From Chamaea fasciata (Eukaryota; Chordata; Aves; Passeriformes; Sylviidae), in contig JARCOQ010000016.1 of NCBI GenBank assembly GCA_029207755.1, forward strand, positions 8,852,501-8,916,500: a stretch of DNA of 64,000 bases. The letters run 5' to 3'. A program made the translations under genes and the position numbers. Each line of letters opens with the position of its first letter. Position 1 is the stretch's first letter. The notes under the pieces were generated by a model. That model was given only the letters and a program-made list of their open reading frames with translations. It ran no database searches and was not told the origin of the DNA. Positions 23,501 to 35,370 of this stretch are shown here, piece by piece.

Positions 23501-26500
23501 TAAAAATTAATTTATTATGTACTTTCATTTAGTGTTCTCATGCAGCTTAGAGATTTTCTGGACAAACAGCAGTGAATCCTAGAAAAAATAAAGTGTCTGT
23601 TCTCTCTTACTTTCCTTGATGTGCTTCTCTGCATGTCTTATTATTTTGTTTTAAAGGACTAACTCATCTTATTACCATGGATCTACATCAGAAGGAAATT
23701 CAGGGTTTCTTCAATATTCCAGTTGATAACTTGAGAGCATCCCCATTTTTACTCCAGTACATCCAAGAAGAGGTGAGGAAGGCCTGTTATTACAGTTGGG
23801 TTTTTTTAATTCTTTTTTAATAAAGTCTCAGGGAATCTGAAACAAATCCCTCTGAAAATATTAACTCTTCAAACTGAATTTTAAGGGGGGAAGGGTTGTG
23901 TTGGCGCAGAGAGTAGTGTAGGGAGCTTTTGGTTCTTCTCTTCCCCACATTTAATTTTTGCTTTCCTGAAGAGCTGGTGTTTTCTTACCCATGCAGCAAT
24001 GGGTAAGATACATTAGATATAATATATATAATTAGATATATTCCCCTAACACTGAAAAAAAAAAAGGATTTTCTTGCTCTTGATGTCCTCTTTCTTTCCT
24101 ATTTCCAGTTTCCTTGACATTTATAGGATGGGCTGCTTGTGTGGCTATAAATTTAAACTCCATAATAAGAAACCCTTTGGAAGTTATAAACTCTTGAGAG
24201 AGCCTATTGATTGTGCTCTGAAAATCAGGCTGGTGGGTGGAAATCTCACCCACAGTTTGTTCAGCCTGCATGTCTCGACTTGAGGAGCTTAACTTGGGAT
24301 GTTCTGTGCCTCCATTTCTCCATCTTATTTTTATAAGGGTTTTGAGAAGTGCTGCTGGTGGATTGGCCTGTACAAAATGTGCAAATGATAATTGTAGGTA
24401 TAAGGTGCACGTTAAGCCTCTGACTAATGGTAATTTGGAATAAAGCAAGTCCTGTCTTCCTGCTGAGAGAAAAGGTTGAGCTCACTCTTGCTTTTGAATC
24501 CAGGCTATTTCTTTTTATAGAGATAGGAATGCCTCAGTTTAAAAAAAAAAAAAAACAAACAACAAAACACACCCCACCCCACCCCCTTAAAGAAACCCAA
24601 ACCAACATGATTTTGTTATGACAGTGTTAAAATCTGTTTGGGGAATCAGTTACCATTTGAATTCCTCATTATTATTTCATTTGGTAATAGAGTCAAAGAA
24701 GATGGCAGAACAAAAGTCCAGGCTCTGGCTTTGCCACAGTCTTGTGTTCCAGGAGAAAAATGTTGCACATTGTAAGCACTTCTAACTTAAGAACTAAAGT
24801 GGAAAACCAAATACACAGACACAAGACAAACTTTACCTTTTTTGTGTTCCTTGAAAGTGTGGTTTATGGTCAGTAACAAGGTCATGGTCCTGTTTCAGTC
24901 TTGAAGCACATTTTGATTCTTGAGCTTTTAACGTTTTACACAGAATTGTTGCAGCTTTGAGTGTGACACTGCTGTGCAGTCTAACAAATGACCATTTGTA
25001 GAGATCTGAAGCATGGGGAGAGAAGTTTTAAAAGATACTTTCAGTCCTTCATCCCTGTGCTCATCCATGAGGGGACTTTGTAAAACCAGAGCTAACTGAA
25101 TGGATCTGATCCCATGGGATCTGTACTGGCAAGAGCTTCACCAGCCACATGATTTTTAGTATCTGTGCTTAAAACTTTGATCCATTGCTGCTCAGGGGGA
25201 ATTTAGTATCCATCTCAAGTTCCTGGTGACCATAACTTGCTGGATATCCTGTGCTGGGAATGCCAGAGCTTTAAAAGCTGTGGGAATCATGATGGGATGG
25301 ACTGAGGAGCATGAAATGGAGTCCAGCTTGATGAGAATGAAAGTCACTTAAAAAACATTTCACTGAAAGTTAGGAGGATGAGGGCTTGTAGTTGTTGCCT
25401 GCTGGAAATTTATGCCTGGATGTGAAGAGAACCACTCTTCTGAGATGAAGACAGTCCAGTCAGTGGAATTTCTGTAATATGAAAATAGTTTGGTGTTTCC
25501 TCTGTGTGCTTGGCAAATGTTGGATACTTTGTGGCTTCTGTTTCCTTTGTGCAGGTGTTAATCCCAGGGTGACATAGCCCTTTCTTACATGGACTTGTTG
25601 ACACCTCAATGTCTTTGGAATGACATTTCTGGCTTACTGACTTCATTTTTGAAGAGCTGAGAACAAATTTGGTAATTTGGCAGGGGAAAAATGAGGCAAT
25701 GGTGTCTGAACTAGATCAAAGCCTTTATTATGTCAAGTGACAGGCCCTGCCTTGTCCATGCCTTCCATCATGTTAATCTTTGTAGCCTCTTGTATAACTC
25801 AGTTTGTAAAGGACAGAACATGCTGAATTCCCAGTTTATAGGTGGAGTTCCTAACATTGTGGATTATTAATGTTCCCAACATCCTCAGAAAATTTCTTAT
25901 TTTCTGTTGGTTGAGTCCTTGCCCAAATTCAGATATTTTTTTTTTTTTTTTTTTTAATTTCCATGCCCATTTCAGGTAGAGCTTTTGGAAATAATCAGTC
26001 AGTACAGTTTGTGTATTGTGGATAAGATTGTGGAAGAACTTACCTTGCCTGTGTTTGCAGAAACCCCAATATTTCAGTGCTCTGGAATGGGTATTTGTCA
26101 TCTGACAGGGTGTCATCCTCACAAACCTGTGAATTCCATCCCTGACAGAGCAATTTGCAGGTATTTAGTGAAGAGTTTTCCATCCCTCTGAGGACTGGAC
26201 CTGCTCTGCAGGACATTGCTTGGCTAGGACTGTGGTCTTTGGGGAGAAGGACAGACAGGTTCTCTTCAAGCTGCTCTCCATAGAGATGGATCATCCCAGG
26301 GCAGCATCGTGGAGGAAAAGGCTGAGTTTGCAAGGAGTGGGCTGAGGTGAGATCCCAGAGGGAGTGCAGTTGTAGTGGCTGTTGGAAAGGACTACTGGAA
26401 GTGTGAATGGTGGAATGCTTGGGAAGTTACAAGCCAGATGAATCCCATGTGGAGTTGCTGTTTGCAGGGAAAATGGAGATGAGGATAAGAAGCTTTTGAG

Positions 26501-29500
26501 AGATGGGGACTAAAATTGCTAGTTAAATGAAGATCAGGAGTCTGGAGTGAAAACCAGTATGAGGATGGGGCAGGGGCAGCAAACTCAGGAGCAGACTGTG
26601 CTTGTGTAGCCTGACTGAAGCACTTGTCAGACATCAGAGGGAAATCCAGATTTCCTGCCCTCATCCATCTGGTGCTGTCAGCATTTGCAGCAGCATTTCC
26701 TCGTGCTGACCAGCAGCCCTGTGAGACTGTGCCTCCAGTGACTGTGGAAGTTCTATCCCTTCTGATGGTCCATAGAAAGAGTCAGTATGATGTGATGGAG
26801 AGGTGTGAGTTCTCTTGGGCTACTCTATAAGACAATAGGAAGTTGTAAAATGCTGATTTTTAGTGATTAAAGACAATTTAGGTTGAACAGGAAACTTTAA
26901 TTTTGATGGTTTCCTGTTTCTTTTAACACTTGTGGGCATAACCCTGATGTCCTAAAGCAGTTACTTTCCTGTTATCTCTACTATAAAATGGGGTTTATAA
27001 AAGGTACAGTTTGAAGTTAAAATCTGAATTTTCTAACTACATGTTTTTACTGAGCTGTCAACCCTGATCTGGTATCGTGGATTCTTGAGGTTGCTTTCTT
27101 AGGTAAAACATTCGATGCTTAAAATTCCTCTGGCAAAATAAAGTTCTCTGATTCTTACTGAGTTGAAATTTGTCTTAAGATATGAAGTGGACATTGCTAT
27201 CTGTTATTTACTACAGATACCAGACTACAGGAATGCTGTAATTGTGGCCAAATCTCCTGCGTCTGCAAAGAGGTGGGTAAGATCTGCTCTCTTGCCTGAG
27301 AGCAGGAAATCTCTGTCGGAATTTTGTTCTTAGGATCAAGTGAAGGACAAATACCCCAATAATTAGAAGATGCAGCCTTCACATCCCTCCCAATTCTCCT
27401 CTGTCAGCTGTGTGGTTTTTACATCATTGCTGTAATCATAATAAATCTAAGGGGAGTGAAAAAAAAAAAAACAAACTACAAAAGGATGCTGTAAATCAGG
27501 GCAGTGCTTATGTTAAGAAGGTTTTTAATCATGTTATTTATATTTGTGTGCATTTACATTATAAATCTCCTGCTGTAAATGAGGAAAAGTGGCTGGGAGT
27601 GTAATGCCATTAATCCAGATGAGTTTCTTAACATGGGCATACCTAAGAACATGGCTGATCAGATCCTAAATACAGATGGTGAAACTGGGTTTGCTGTTTG
27701 AGATGATTGTGATTGTGAAGTCTTTGGTGGCTGAATGACTGTTCTTCATTCATGAAGCTTTTTATTGATTTTGTCCTAAACTCTGCAATTCCAGTGCTGT
27801 CAGCAGGTGCTGTAAGAGCTGGATGGTGCTTTAAGAGATGCTGTATTTGCTGTGGTGACAAACCAAGAGTTTGTGGAAAAAACATTTAGACTTCCATGCC
27901 AACAAATTGTGATACTCTGTGTTCTCCTTATTTTCTGTAACAAATCACCTGTTGTCATCTTTTTCTCCAACATTACTTATTATGATTTCTTTCGGTTTTG
28001 GCCAGGTAATTTTACTTTTGTTTCTTTTCCATTTCTTTTCCACAGTGTCAGTTTTGCCTCTTGGGTGGAGGCAAATGTTTGTTGCAGCATTTTAATGCTT
28101 ATGCAGTAATTGTCAATGCCAGCAAATAGATGAGTTGCACATCATGCAGTGATTTGTGGGGAAGAGGAACCCAGAACTGTATTGTTCAGCTTCTTCACAT
28201 GTTCCTATGAGTATTTAAGGACAGTATTTGAGGAGTTACATTGTGTTGGGAGAGGGATAATTGGATGTTTCAGCCTAATCCAGACTGAAAGCAATCTAGG
28301 AAAATACTTTTGATGGATGCCTGCTTGTGAAAAAAGAACCCCTGCATGGTGAAGTTCAGAATGTTGCTGTGGTTTCTGAGCTCACTGGAAAATTAATAAA
28401 TCATTTGACTTTGAACTTTATTCAGCTTAATACTGCATTTTAAGGTAATTAATATGGTTTTATTGATAGGATTATTCCTGCTAAGTCATAACTCTTACTG
28501 TTTGTAATAATAATTACCTGTAATTAACTACTTGCAAAAATATTGTAACTGTATGATAACCACAGGGTGGAAGATTCTTCATTTTTAATTAACTGAGTAT
28601 CACAATGGGCAAATTATTCTCTGGACTTTGGATTGTTTGGATAGTGAAATAAGGCTTAAGGACAGAGGAGGTGATTCAGGCACAGGTCTGAGGTGCTGAT
28701 GTTAGAGCAGAGTGAATCACTCTGGATGTGCTGGGCTTGCTTGGACCAGAGGACACTTGGATGGGTGGCTTAGGCAGGATCCCTTGGGTGTGCACGCTAA
28801 GGTGGGATGGATGTGCTAATTTGTATTTGCTCCTTCCAATATCTGGGATGCAAATTCCTATTTCCCTGACTCTCTGCTTTTCCCACTCGCCCAACTAACC
28901 TTACACTTCTTTACAGAAATTTCTAATTTTAGTTGAAGAAATACTGGAGTGTGAAGAAACTTCATGTTAGCTAATTAAAAAATCCAAGCTGTTCAAGAAT
29001 CCAACTGTGGTTTGTCAGGCAGAATGATCATCTAGATCCCCTTTTCCATAGGGTATCTCAGATTATGTGTCAGCAGGTCAGGGATTTTGTCTTTATTTAC
29101 CATTAAATAAATAAGTGAACACTTGTTTTCTCTTTTTATAAGAGTATTTTTTTTTCCTATTAAATGTAGACAATCCAGACATCGAGGCTGTCCTTGGTTA
29201 CTGTTAGATGTGCCCTGCTCAAAGCATGAGATCCCAAGGATGCTGGAGGCTGGGAAGTGTTATTTTATTTTGGCTGTTGGGCAAGGCAGAAGGGAGTAGT
29301 CAGCATTTTGTCACTTGCAGCATTTATCCTGTTGCTTTAAGGCCCATATGGGCACTTTGAAGGTTATTCTGATTTACAAACCTGATAAAAACAAGATATT
29401 GAGAGGCAACTTATTTCTTCTATGAATTCTCCTAAAATTTTAAGATCGTTTTACTTCCCTCTGAAATATTAGAAATAAAATGAAAACAGGTTGGGATTGC

Positions 29501-32048
29501 ACATATTTTAAATGAATTATTTTAATTTTTACCTTTCTCTGGGTTCTTTTAACCCTTCCCCTGCAGGGCACAGTCGTTTGCCGAGCGCCTGCGGTTGGGG
29601 ATCGCCGTGATCCACGGGGAAGCTCAGGATGCCGAGTCTGACATGGTGGATGGGCGGCACTCCCCTCCCACAGCCAAATATGTAGCTGCTATCCACCCCA
29701 GCCTGGAGATCCCCAGTAAGTAAGTGTGTGTGGGAAAGTGTTACCTGCTGTTTTCCTGGGTTTAGAGGTTGGGTTTGGCAGGGATGGACTGTAAAAGGAG
29801 TGCTTCTTCACAGAGAAAAAAAAAAGTCATCTTTCTTAGCGGGGAGAAGATGATTCCTTCTTGCTTGAATGTGGATGTGACCTACAGCTGTACCACCAAA
29901 ACTGCAGGGCATAAACCCAGCATGGGTGTCAGTGGGTGACTGAGCTGGTTGTGTCTGCAAGCCACTCTGTTTCTGTCCTGAAATTAAGAATTAATTGAAT
30001 TGGTAAAGAATTCAGCTATAAATGAATATATTTAATATTTCAATTAAGCTTAAAAATTATTTATGTATTAGAATCATGCTGGTCTTCTCAGTAGTGATGT
30101 TGAAATAGTTGTTGCTTCATGTCTCTAATGGTGATGACCCATCAGACATTTCTGTAGTTCAAATAAATTGTATAAACTTTCTCTTTTCTTTCTCCTTTCT
30201 ACCCCTCTGAAAACATTTGCCATTAATCAGTGCTGATTCCCAAGGAAAAGCCACCCATCACAGTTGTTGGAGATGTAGGAGGAAGAATAGCTATCATTGT
30301 GGTAAGTGAGATGCCATCAGTTCTCATAAATCAAATTAAACATGTTGAAGTTGCAGAAATCAAATAGCTGTTCTGTATCAGCCACTGAACTTGGGTTGCT
30401 GGTGGACTTCTGATAGGAAGGGGCAGCATTGACACACTCACAGAGCTGGCTGGGAGCTCTGCAGGGATCCACTCTGAAAGCAGCACTGGGACCTTGTTTC
30501 CATGAGCAGAGCAGGTGGAATCCTATTCAGTGCTTACCTGAAGGGGTTCAGGTGCTGTGTGCACACCACAGGAGAGGAGGATCAGCCTGTCCCTACTGGG
30601 GAGTTTAGAAATGCCAGTGAAGCTGAGGTGATGAACGTGGACTTGTTGGAACAAGTCTGGAGGAGGCCACCAAGATGATCAGAGAGATGGAGCAGCTCTT
30701 CTTTGAGGAAAGGCTGAGAGAACTGGGATTGTTCAGTCTGGAAAAGAGAAGGATCTGGGGTGATCCAGCTGTGGCTTTCCAGTACCTGAGGAGAACCTGC
30801 AAGAAAGAGAGAGACTCTATCTAAGGGCCTGCAGTGACAGGACAAGGGGAATGGCTTCAGACTTAAAAGGAGAGTAGGGTTAGATTGGGTAAGAATTTTT
30901 TCCCTATGAGGGCAGCTGTGGCTGCCCCATCCCTGGAAGCATTCAAGGCCAAGCTGTGTGGAACTCTGAGCAACCAGGAAAGTGTCCCTGCCCATGGCAG
31001 GGCTTGGAATGTGATGTTCTTTAAGGTCCCTTCCAACCCAGGCCATTCTACGATTCCTTGGTGCGGTCATGATTTCTCTAAAGCAGAGTGTCATCTCTGG
31101 GTTTGTCGAGCAAAAGGGCAGTTCTGTGATAGTTTGGGGTTTGTTACACCTGGTGAAGCCGTGCTGTCAGTGAGATGTGCTGTGTTGGTCTGTCTGGTGT
31201 GGTGAACCCTCTGGGATTTTGGCAGGATGACATCATAGATGACGTTGACACCTTCCTGGCTGCAGCTGAGACCCTCAAGGAGAGAGGAGCCTACAAGATC
31301 TTTGTCATGGCCACCCATGGGCTGCTGTCCTCAGACGCTCCCCGGCTGATTGAGGAGTCTGCCATCGATGAGGTGAGTGTGGAGTCTGAGCTCTGATCAA
31401 GGGATTTGGGGCTCTTCTAAGCAAGCAGTTTTCTCCTGGTTTGATCATAGACATGTAGCGTTAAGATGGGAGGTTCCTGGTTCAGGTGTTCTTACTAAGG
31501 AACTGTGCTGGGATATTGACATCCACATGTCTTTAAACTGTAGCAGTGGGAAATGTGGGAAGTGGTGAGATGCTGGACTGTCAGTATCAGCACACCTTTC
31601 CCTTCAGTGGGTGGGATATTTTTGTATCTCCTCTGGATCTGTGTGGCTGAATGAATGAATGAATGAATGAGTGAAAGGAAGGAGGGACAGTGCCATTAGT
31701 ATCCATGGATACATGAAACCTATGGCAACACATGGCTCTTCTATGACTGTGACCCTGACAGTAATGTAAAATGTTATTTTGTCAGCCAGAGTGGTTTTGT
31801 GAGATCTGTAAAACTCCCTTTCACACTTCCAGTATAAAAGGTGGAAAACAATGGAGCTACATCTTCCTGACCATTTCTCCTTCCTGTAGGTGGTTGTTAC
31901 AAACACAATTCCACATGAAATACAGAAACTTCAGTGCCCTAAAATCAAGACTGTGGATATCAGCATGATCCTGTCAGAAGCCATTCGCAGGATCCATAAT
32001 GGGGAGTCCATGTCATACCTTTTCAGGAATATAGGAGTGGATGATTAA
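20543..32048 (+). CDS. PRPSAP2: Phosphoribosyl pyrophosphate synthetase-associated protein 2 (complete, 10 coding exons)
   Basis: This non-catalytic homologue of PRPP synthetase associates with PRPS1/2 in the cytosol and restrains PRPP formation for purine, pyrimidine and NAD synthesis. Coding exons: 20543-20661 (exon from 20511), 21749-21801, 21927-21993, 22568-22740, 23657-23772, 27217-27272, 29567-29715, 30231-30301, 31226-31372 and 31890-32048. All junctions are GT/AG and phases sum to 1110 nt, 369 residues, the human length. It begins [19 protein letters not shown], matching the PRPSAP2 N-terminus rather than PRPSAP1; the later in-frame Met13 would give the shorter form. The PRTase-like segment [20 protein letters not shown] spans two exons, and the PAP-specific insert (about residues 195-245) is present. 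It ends [11 protein letters not shown]. Conservation with mammals is very high and I see no defect. Confidence 0.97.
23773..27216 (+). other. PRPSAP2: Large PRPSAP2 intron (after coding exon 5)
   Basis: This is AT-rich intronic DNA with an A run at about 24541-24555 and a T run of about 20 at 25937-25957. No exon, RNA gene or recognisable repeat was found. The small ORFs are of random size. Confidence 0.5.
27273..29566 (+). other. PRPSAP2: PRPSAP2 intron (after coding exon 6)
   Basis: This is AT-rich intronic DNA. No conserved exon, RNA gene or named repeat is visible. Confidence 0.5.
30645..31065 (+). mobile_element. CR1 LINE 3' fragment in a PRPSAP2 intron
   Basis: The fragment has the CR1 3' sequence order: GGAGCAGCTCTTCTTTGAGGA, CTGAGAGAACTGGGATTGTTC, GTGACAGGACAAGGGGAATGG, CCCATGGCAGGG and GGTCCCTTCCAACCC, with an ATTCTACGATTCC tail. 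It lies between the coding exons ending at 30301 and starting at 31226. Confidence 0.9.
31648..31671. repeat. (GAAT)n microsatellite
   Basis: Five to six tandem GAAT units lie in the last PRPSAP2 intron. Confidence 0.9.
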
Positions 32049-32217
32049 AGCTCCTTCCTCTAAAGAAACACCCCGGGCCAAACTGGAAGCGAACAGAGAA
32101 CGAGCTGTGAAGCATCGTGCTTACCTTAATATTTCCATTGAGCCACTTCTTGTTTTCTCTTGGTTTAAGTATCAAGGTAGAACAGTTTTTAAGACCTTTT
32201 TTTTTTCCCCTTTGCAG

Positions 32218-32242
32218 GTTTTTTTTTTTTGGGGGGGGGGGG
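32218..32242. repeat. T-run then G-run homopolymers in the PRPSAP2 3' UTR
   Basis: About eleven T are followed directly by about a dozen G inside the PRPSAP2 3' UTR, with another T run at 32199-32207. Lengths of such runs are error-prone in sequencing. Confidence 0.85.
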
Positions 32243-32548
32243 ATGATGGGGATAAACAATTTACAAAAAAACTGTTCTAGTTGCTTTTTAGGTTAGTTGC
32301 ACTGTACAGGATGGAAAAATCTCACAAAACACTTGAAGCAAGAATTTGGCTTCTAAATTAAGCATTCCTTTTCCAAAGCTGCTTGCTACAAGTGCTTTAA
32401 ATGATAACAAAATGAAGTGACTGTATAATATTTGCATTTTAAAAGCCAAAAAAGGTTGTACTGTTGTATGCAGTTCAGTGATTTTGTAGGAGTGCTTTTA
32501 TAGAAAAGCATATGGAATATGCACCTGTATTTATTTTCTGCAACAAAG

Positions 32549-32554
32549 AATAAA
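32549..32554 (+). terminator. PRPSAP2: PRPSAP2 poly(A) signal
   Basis: A canonical AATAAA lies 500 bases after the stop codon, followed by a TTGTTTTGTGTG downstream GU-rich element. The transcript most likely ends near 32575. Confidence 0.85.
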
Positions 32555-32669
32555 GACTTGTTTTGTGTGAGCTTTCTAAAAATGTTCATGTGCTTGTCCT
32601 TTGTCTTCTAAACTGTGTGTCCTTAAATATGGCAGGTGGATGTCAGGGAGCAGCAGGGACTTGCTCAGA

Positions 32670-32840
32670 CAGTGGTACAGATTCCCAGAGAAGCTGTGGC
32701 TGCCCCTGGATCCCTTCAAGTGTCCAATACCAGGTTGGACAAGGCTTGGAGCACCTGGGATAGTGGAAGGTGTCCCTGCCCGTGGCAAGGTTTGGGAATG
32801 AGATGATCCCTCCCAAGCCAAACCATTCTGTGATTCTTTG
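32670..32840 (+). mobile_element. CR1 LINE 3' end fragment
   Basis: It shows CAGAGAAGCTGTGGCTGCCC, CCAGGTTGGACAAGGCTTGG, GAAGGTGTCCCTGCCCGTGG and a CATTCTGTGATTC tail, the usual CR1 3' order, just beyond the PRPSAP2 cleavage site. Confidence 0.9.
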
Positions 32841-33954
32841 ACTTGTGAATATTGTGAGGGGTGTAGGTTCCAGCTGGTAAAATCCAAATCAGCTCATCAC
32901 AGGTTAAATTGGGAGGGAGGGGGGGTGTGAGATTTCTTGCCTCTTCTGAATGTATAGATGAACTAAAAAATGCACCATAGTGCAGAGCTGAACTTGTTCA
33001 GGTTTGTTTTCCCAACCCTCCTTGGGCAGGTGTGGTGGAATGGCCAGCTGGCTGCCAGGCAGCTCCCAGTCCGAGACTCCAAGTTCCTCACCTGTTGCAG
33101 AGAAAACAGTGGTGGAATTGATGAGCATTTAGAGGTTGTTTGGTTTAATCTTTCCATCATGTCCTACAAATGAGTATAAAGCTTTTGGCGTGTTCAGGAG
33201 TGAAAATTAACCTCTGTTGACACCGTTTCTATGTTGGAGACAAACTTTCAGGGACTTAGGAGGGTTCATTGACTTCAAAGCATAAAACCAGATGCTTTCT
33301 TTAATGTTAATGGATACACCAGGCTGATTTATTGACACGTGTGGGCACTTTGGATGTGTTAATGCAGGTCAAATTCCAGCTGAGCACTGAGGGGGAAGGT
33401 TGGTTCCTCTCACGGATGTGCAGAGCTGCTCCCAGTGCTGCTGCGGCTCCTTCAAAGAGAGGAGAATTCTGACCTGGCTCAGTGATAGGCATATTAACTG
33501 CACCCTGCTTATTTTATTAGTGAGACCTTGTGAAAGTGTGCTGACACTTGGGAACGAGCCAGACAAGCACAGCAAACTGATGGCTAAATACCCCAAAACA
33601 AGGAATTCTGAGGTGGTTTCCTGTCGCAAATCAGGACACAAAAGAACAACACGTCAGGTTGAGAGGAGAGCAGAGAAAAGAGAGAGTTTATCATGATTTG
33701 GGGTTTAAATAGAATTTGGAATTTGATCAAGGATTGGGAGATGAGAGGAACACCCCTCTGACTCCAGTGGTTAAACCAGCAGTCCATCACAGAGAGAAAT
33801 GGAAACAATCTACTTTTGTTTATGTTACATGTGTGAGAAACTCCAGTAGAAAACATGCAAACCATGATCAGAAGGCTGAAAATCAGGGCAACAGTTTCCT
33901 GTGCTTGTGTTGTGTTGGCCTTTAGAGGAATTGCTCTCTTCCTCTCTCCACAGC

Positions 33955-34238
33955 TCCCTGACAGGAGGATGCAGCCAGGTGGGGGTTGGTCTTTTCAGTT
34001 AACAAGTGTCCGAGCAAGAGGAAACAGTTTCAAGTTGCACCAGGAGAGGTTAGGTTGGATATTAGGAAAAATCTCATGGAAAGGGTTGTCAAGTGTTGGC
34101 ACAGGCTGCCCAGAGCTGTGGTGGAATCACCAGGGATTGAAAAGCAGTGTAGATGTGGTTTAGTGTGGATTAATGGTTGGATTCAATGATCTTAGAAGAC
34201 TTTTCCAGGCCAAATGATTCCATGGTTCTGTGATCTCT
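33955..34238 (+). mobile_element. CR1 LINE 3' end fragment
   Basis: The motif order CTCCCTGACAGGAGGATGCA, GCCAGGTGGGGGTTGGTC, AGGTTGGATATTAGGAAAAA, GCACAGGCTGCCCAGAG and TGATTCCATGGTTCTGTGA is CR1. It lies upstream of the SLC5A10 remnant. Confidence 0.9.
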
Positions 34239-34984
34239 TCTATGGGGGTCTCCCCTGGTCAGCCCTTGCTGCTGTGCCAGGCTCCACTTCAGGCATTCAC
34301 CCAACTCCTGTTTGATTTTTGCTTTAAAACACAGAAAACCCCCAACTTTGCCTGGTTTCATGCAGTGCAATTATGATACTGATGAGGGCTCAGGAATTTA
34401 GGAACAAACTGCATCCATAAGGCTGGACTGCTGGTCCTTTGGCTATTGACAGTATTGCAGTGGTAGAAAGGGAGGGTAACACATGAGGCATCACTCAGAC
34501 ATTTTTCAACCCTGCCCATTTGTGAGACACCAAAATCAAGGGGTTTTGGCTCCCTGGGGAGTGGAGAGGGGTGGGAAGCAGTGGAGGCCAGGCTGCACAC
34601 CCAGGCACCTTTGGAAGCACAATTCCTGCTGCTGATAATGATAATTCCTGTTTAATGATAAATGCCCTTGGGCTGCTAATGAATTACTGATTCAGTGACT
34701 CCCTGTGAGGCTGAGGATGAAGAGGGAAGGCAGAGGAATGAAGGAGCTCAATTCCACTGCTGGATCTGTTTCCCCCTCAGAGCAGTTCAGCATTGCTGAC
34801 CTTGTTGTTGTAGTGGTTTATTTTTCCTTAAATGTTGGCATGGGAATATGGGTAAGAGTCTTTTGTTCCTTTTCTTGTTTGAATAGGTTTTATTTTCAGG
34901 CCTGGCTTTTCTGAGTGGAATATTTGAAAGATTCTATTATTTTCTTGTCGTTTTCACTTGTGTATTTTTGTGTGTTGTGCTGTG

Positions 34985-35370
34985 TGGAGCCAGGCTGGGA
35001 GAGCTGGGGGTCTTCATCTGGAGAAGAGAGAGGTCTGGGGCTACCTTAGAACCCCTTCCAGTGCCTAAAGGGGCGCCAGGAGAGCTGGAGAGGAACTTTG
35101 GACAAGAGCCTGGATGATAGGACAAGGGGAAATGGTTTCTCACTGCCAGAGGGCAGAGTTTGATGAGATATTGGGAAGAAACTCTTGCCTGTGAGGGTGG
35201 GCAGGCCCTGGCACAGGGTGCCCAGAGAAGCTGTGGCTGTCCCTAGATCCTGGAAGTGTCCAAGACCAGGCTGGATGGGGCTTGGAGCAACCTGGGCTAG
35301 GGGAAGGGGTTTGGAACAAGGTGAGCTTTAAGATCCCTTCCAATCCAAACCGTTCTGGGATTCTGTGACT
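34985..35370 (+). mobile_element. CR1 LINE 3' end fragment in SLC5A10 intron 1
   Basis: The copy carries CATCTGGAGAAGAGAGAGGT, ATAGGACAAGGGGAAATGG, GGCCCTGGCACAGGGTGCC, CAGAGAAGCTGTGGCTGTCC and a CCCTTCCAATCCAAACC then ATTCTGTGACT end. It is inserted between the first two SLC5A10 exon remnants. Confidence 0.92.

Larger units (their letters stand above)
32575..34737. other. Intergenic DNA between PRPSAP2 and the SLC5A10 remnant
   Basis: Apart from two CR1 fragments (32670-32840 and 33955-34238) nothing is recognised. Open frames are short and show no family motifs. Confidence 0.5.

Noticed and set aside
30582..31094. 170-codon minus-strand ORF in a PRPSAP2 intron
   Set aside because: It lies entirely on a CR1 3' fragment read backwards and encodes no CR1 protein.
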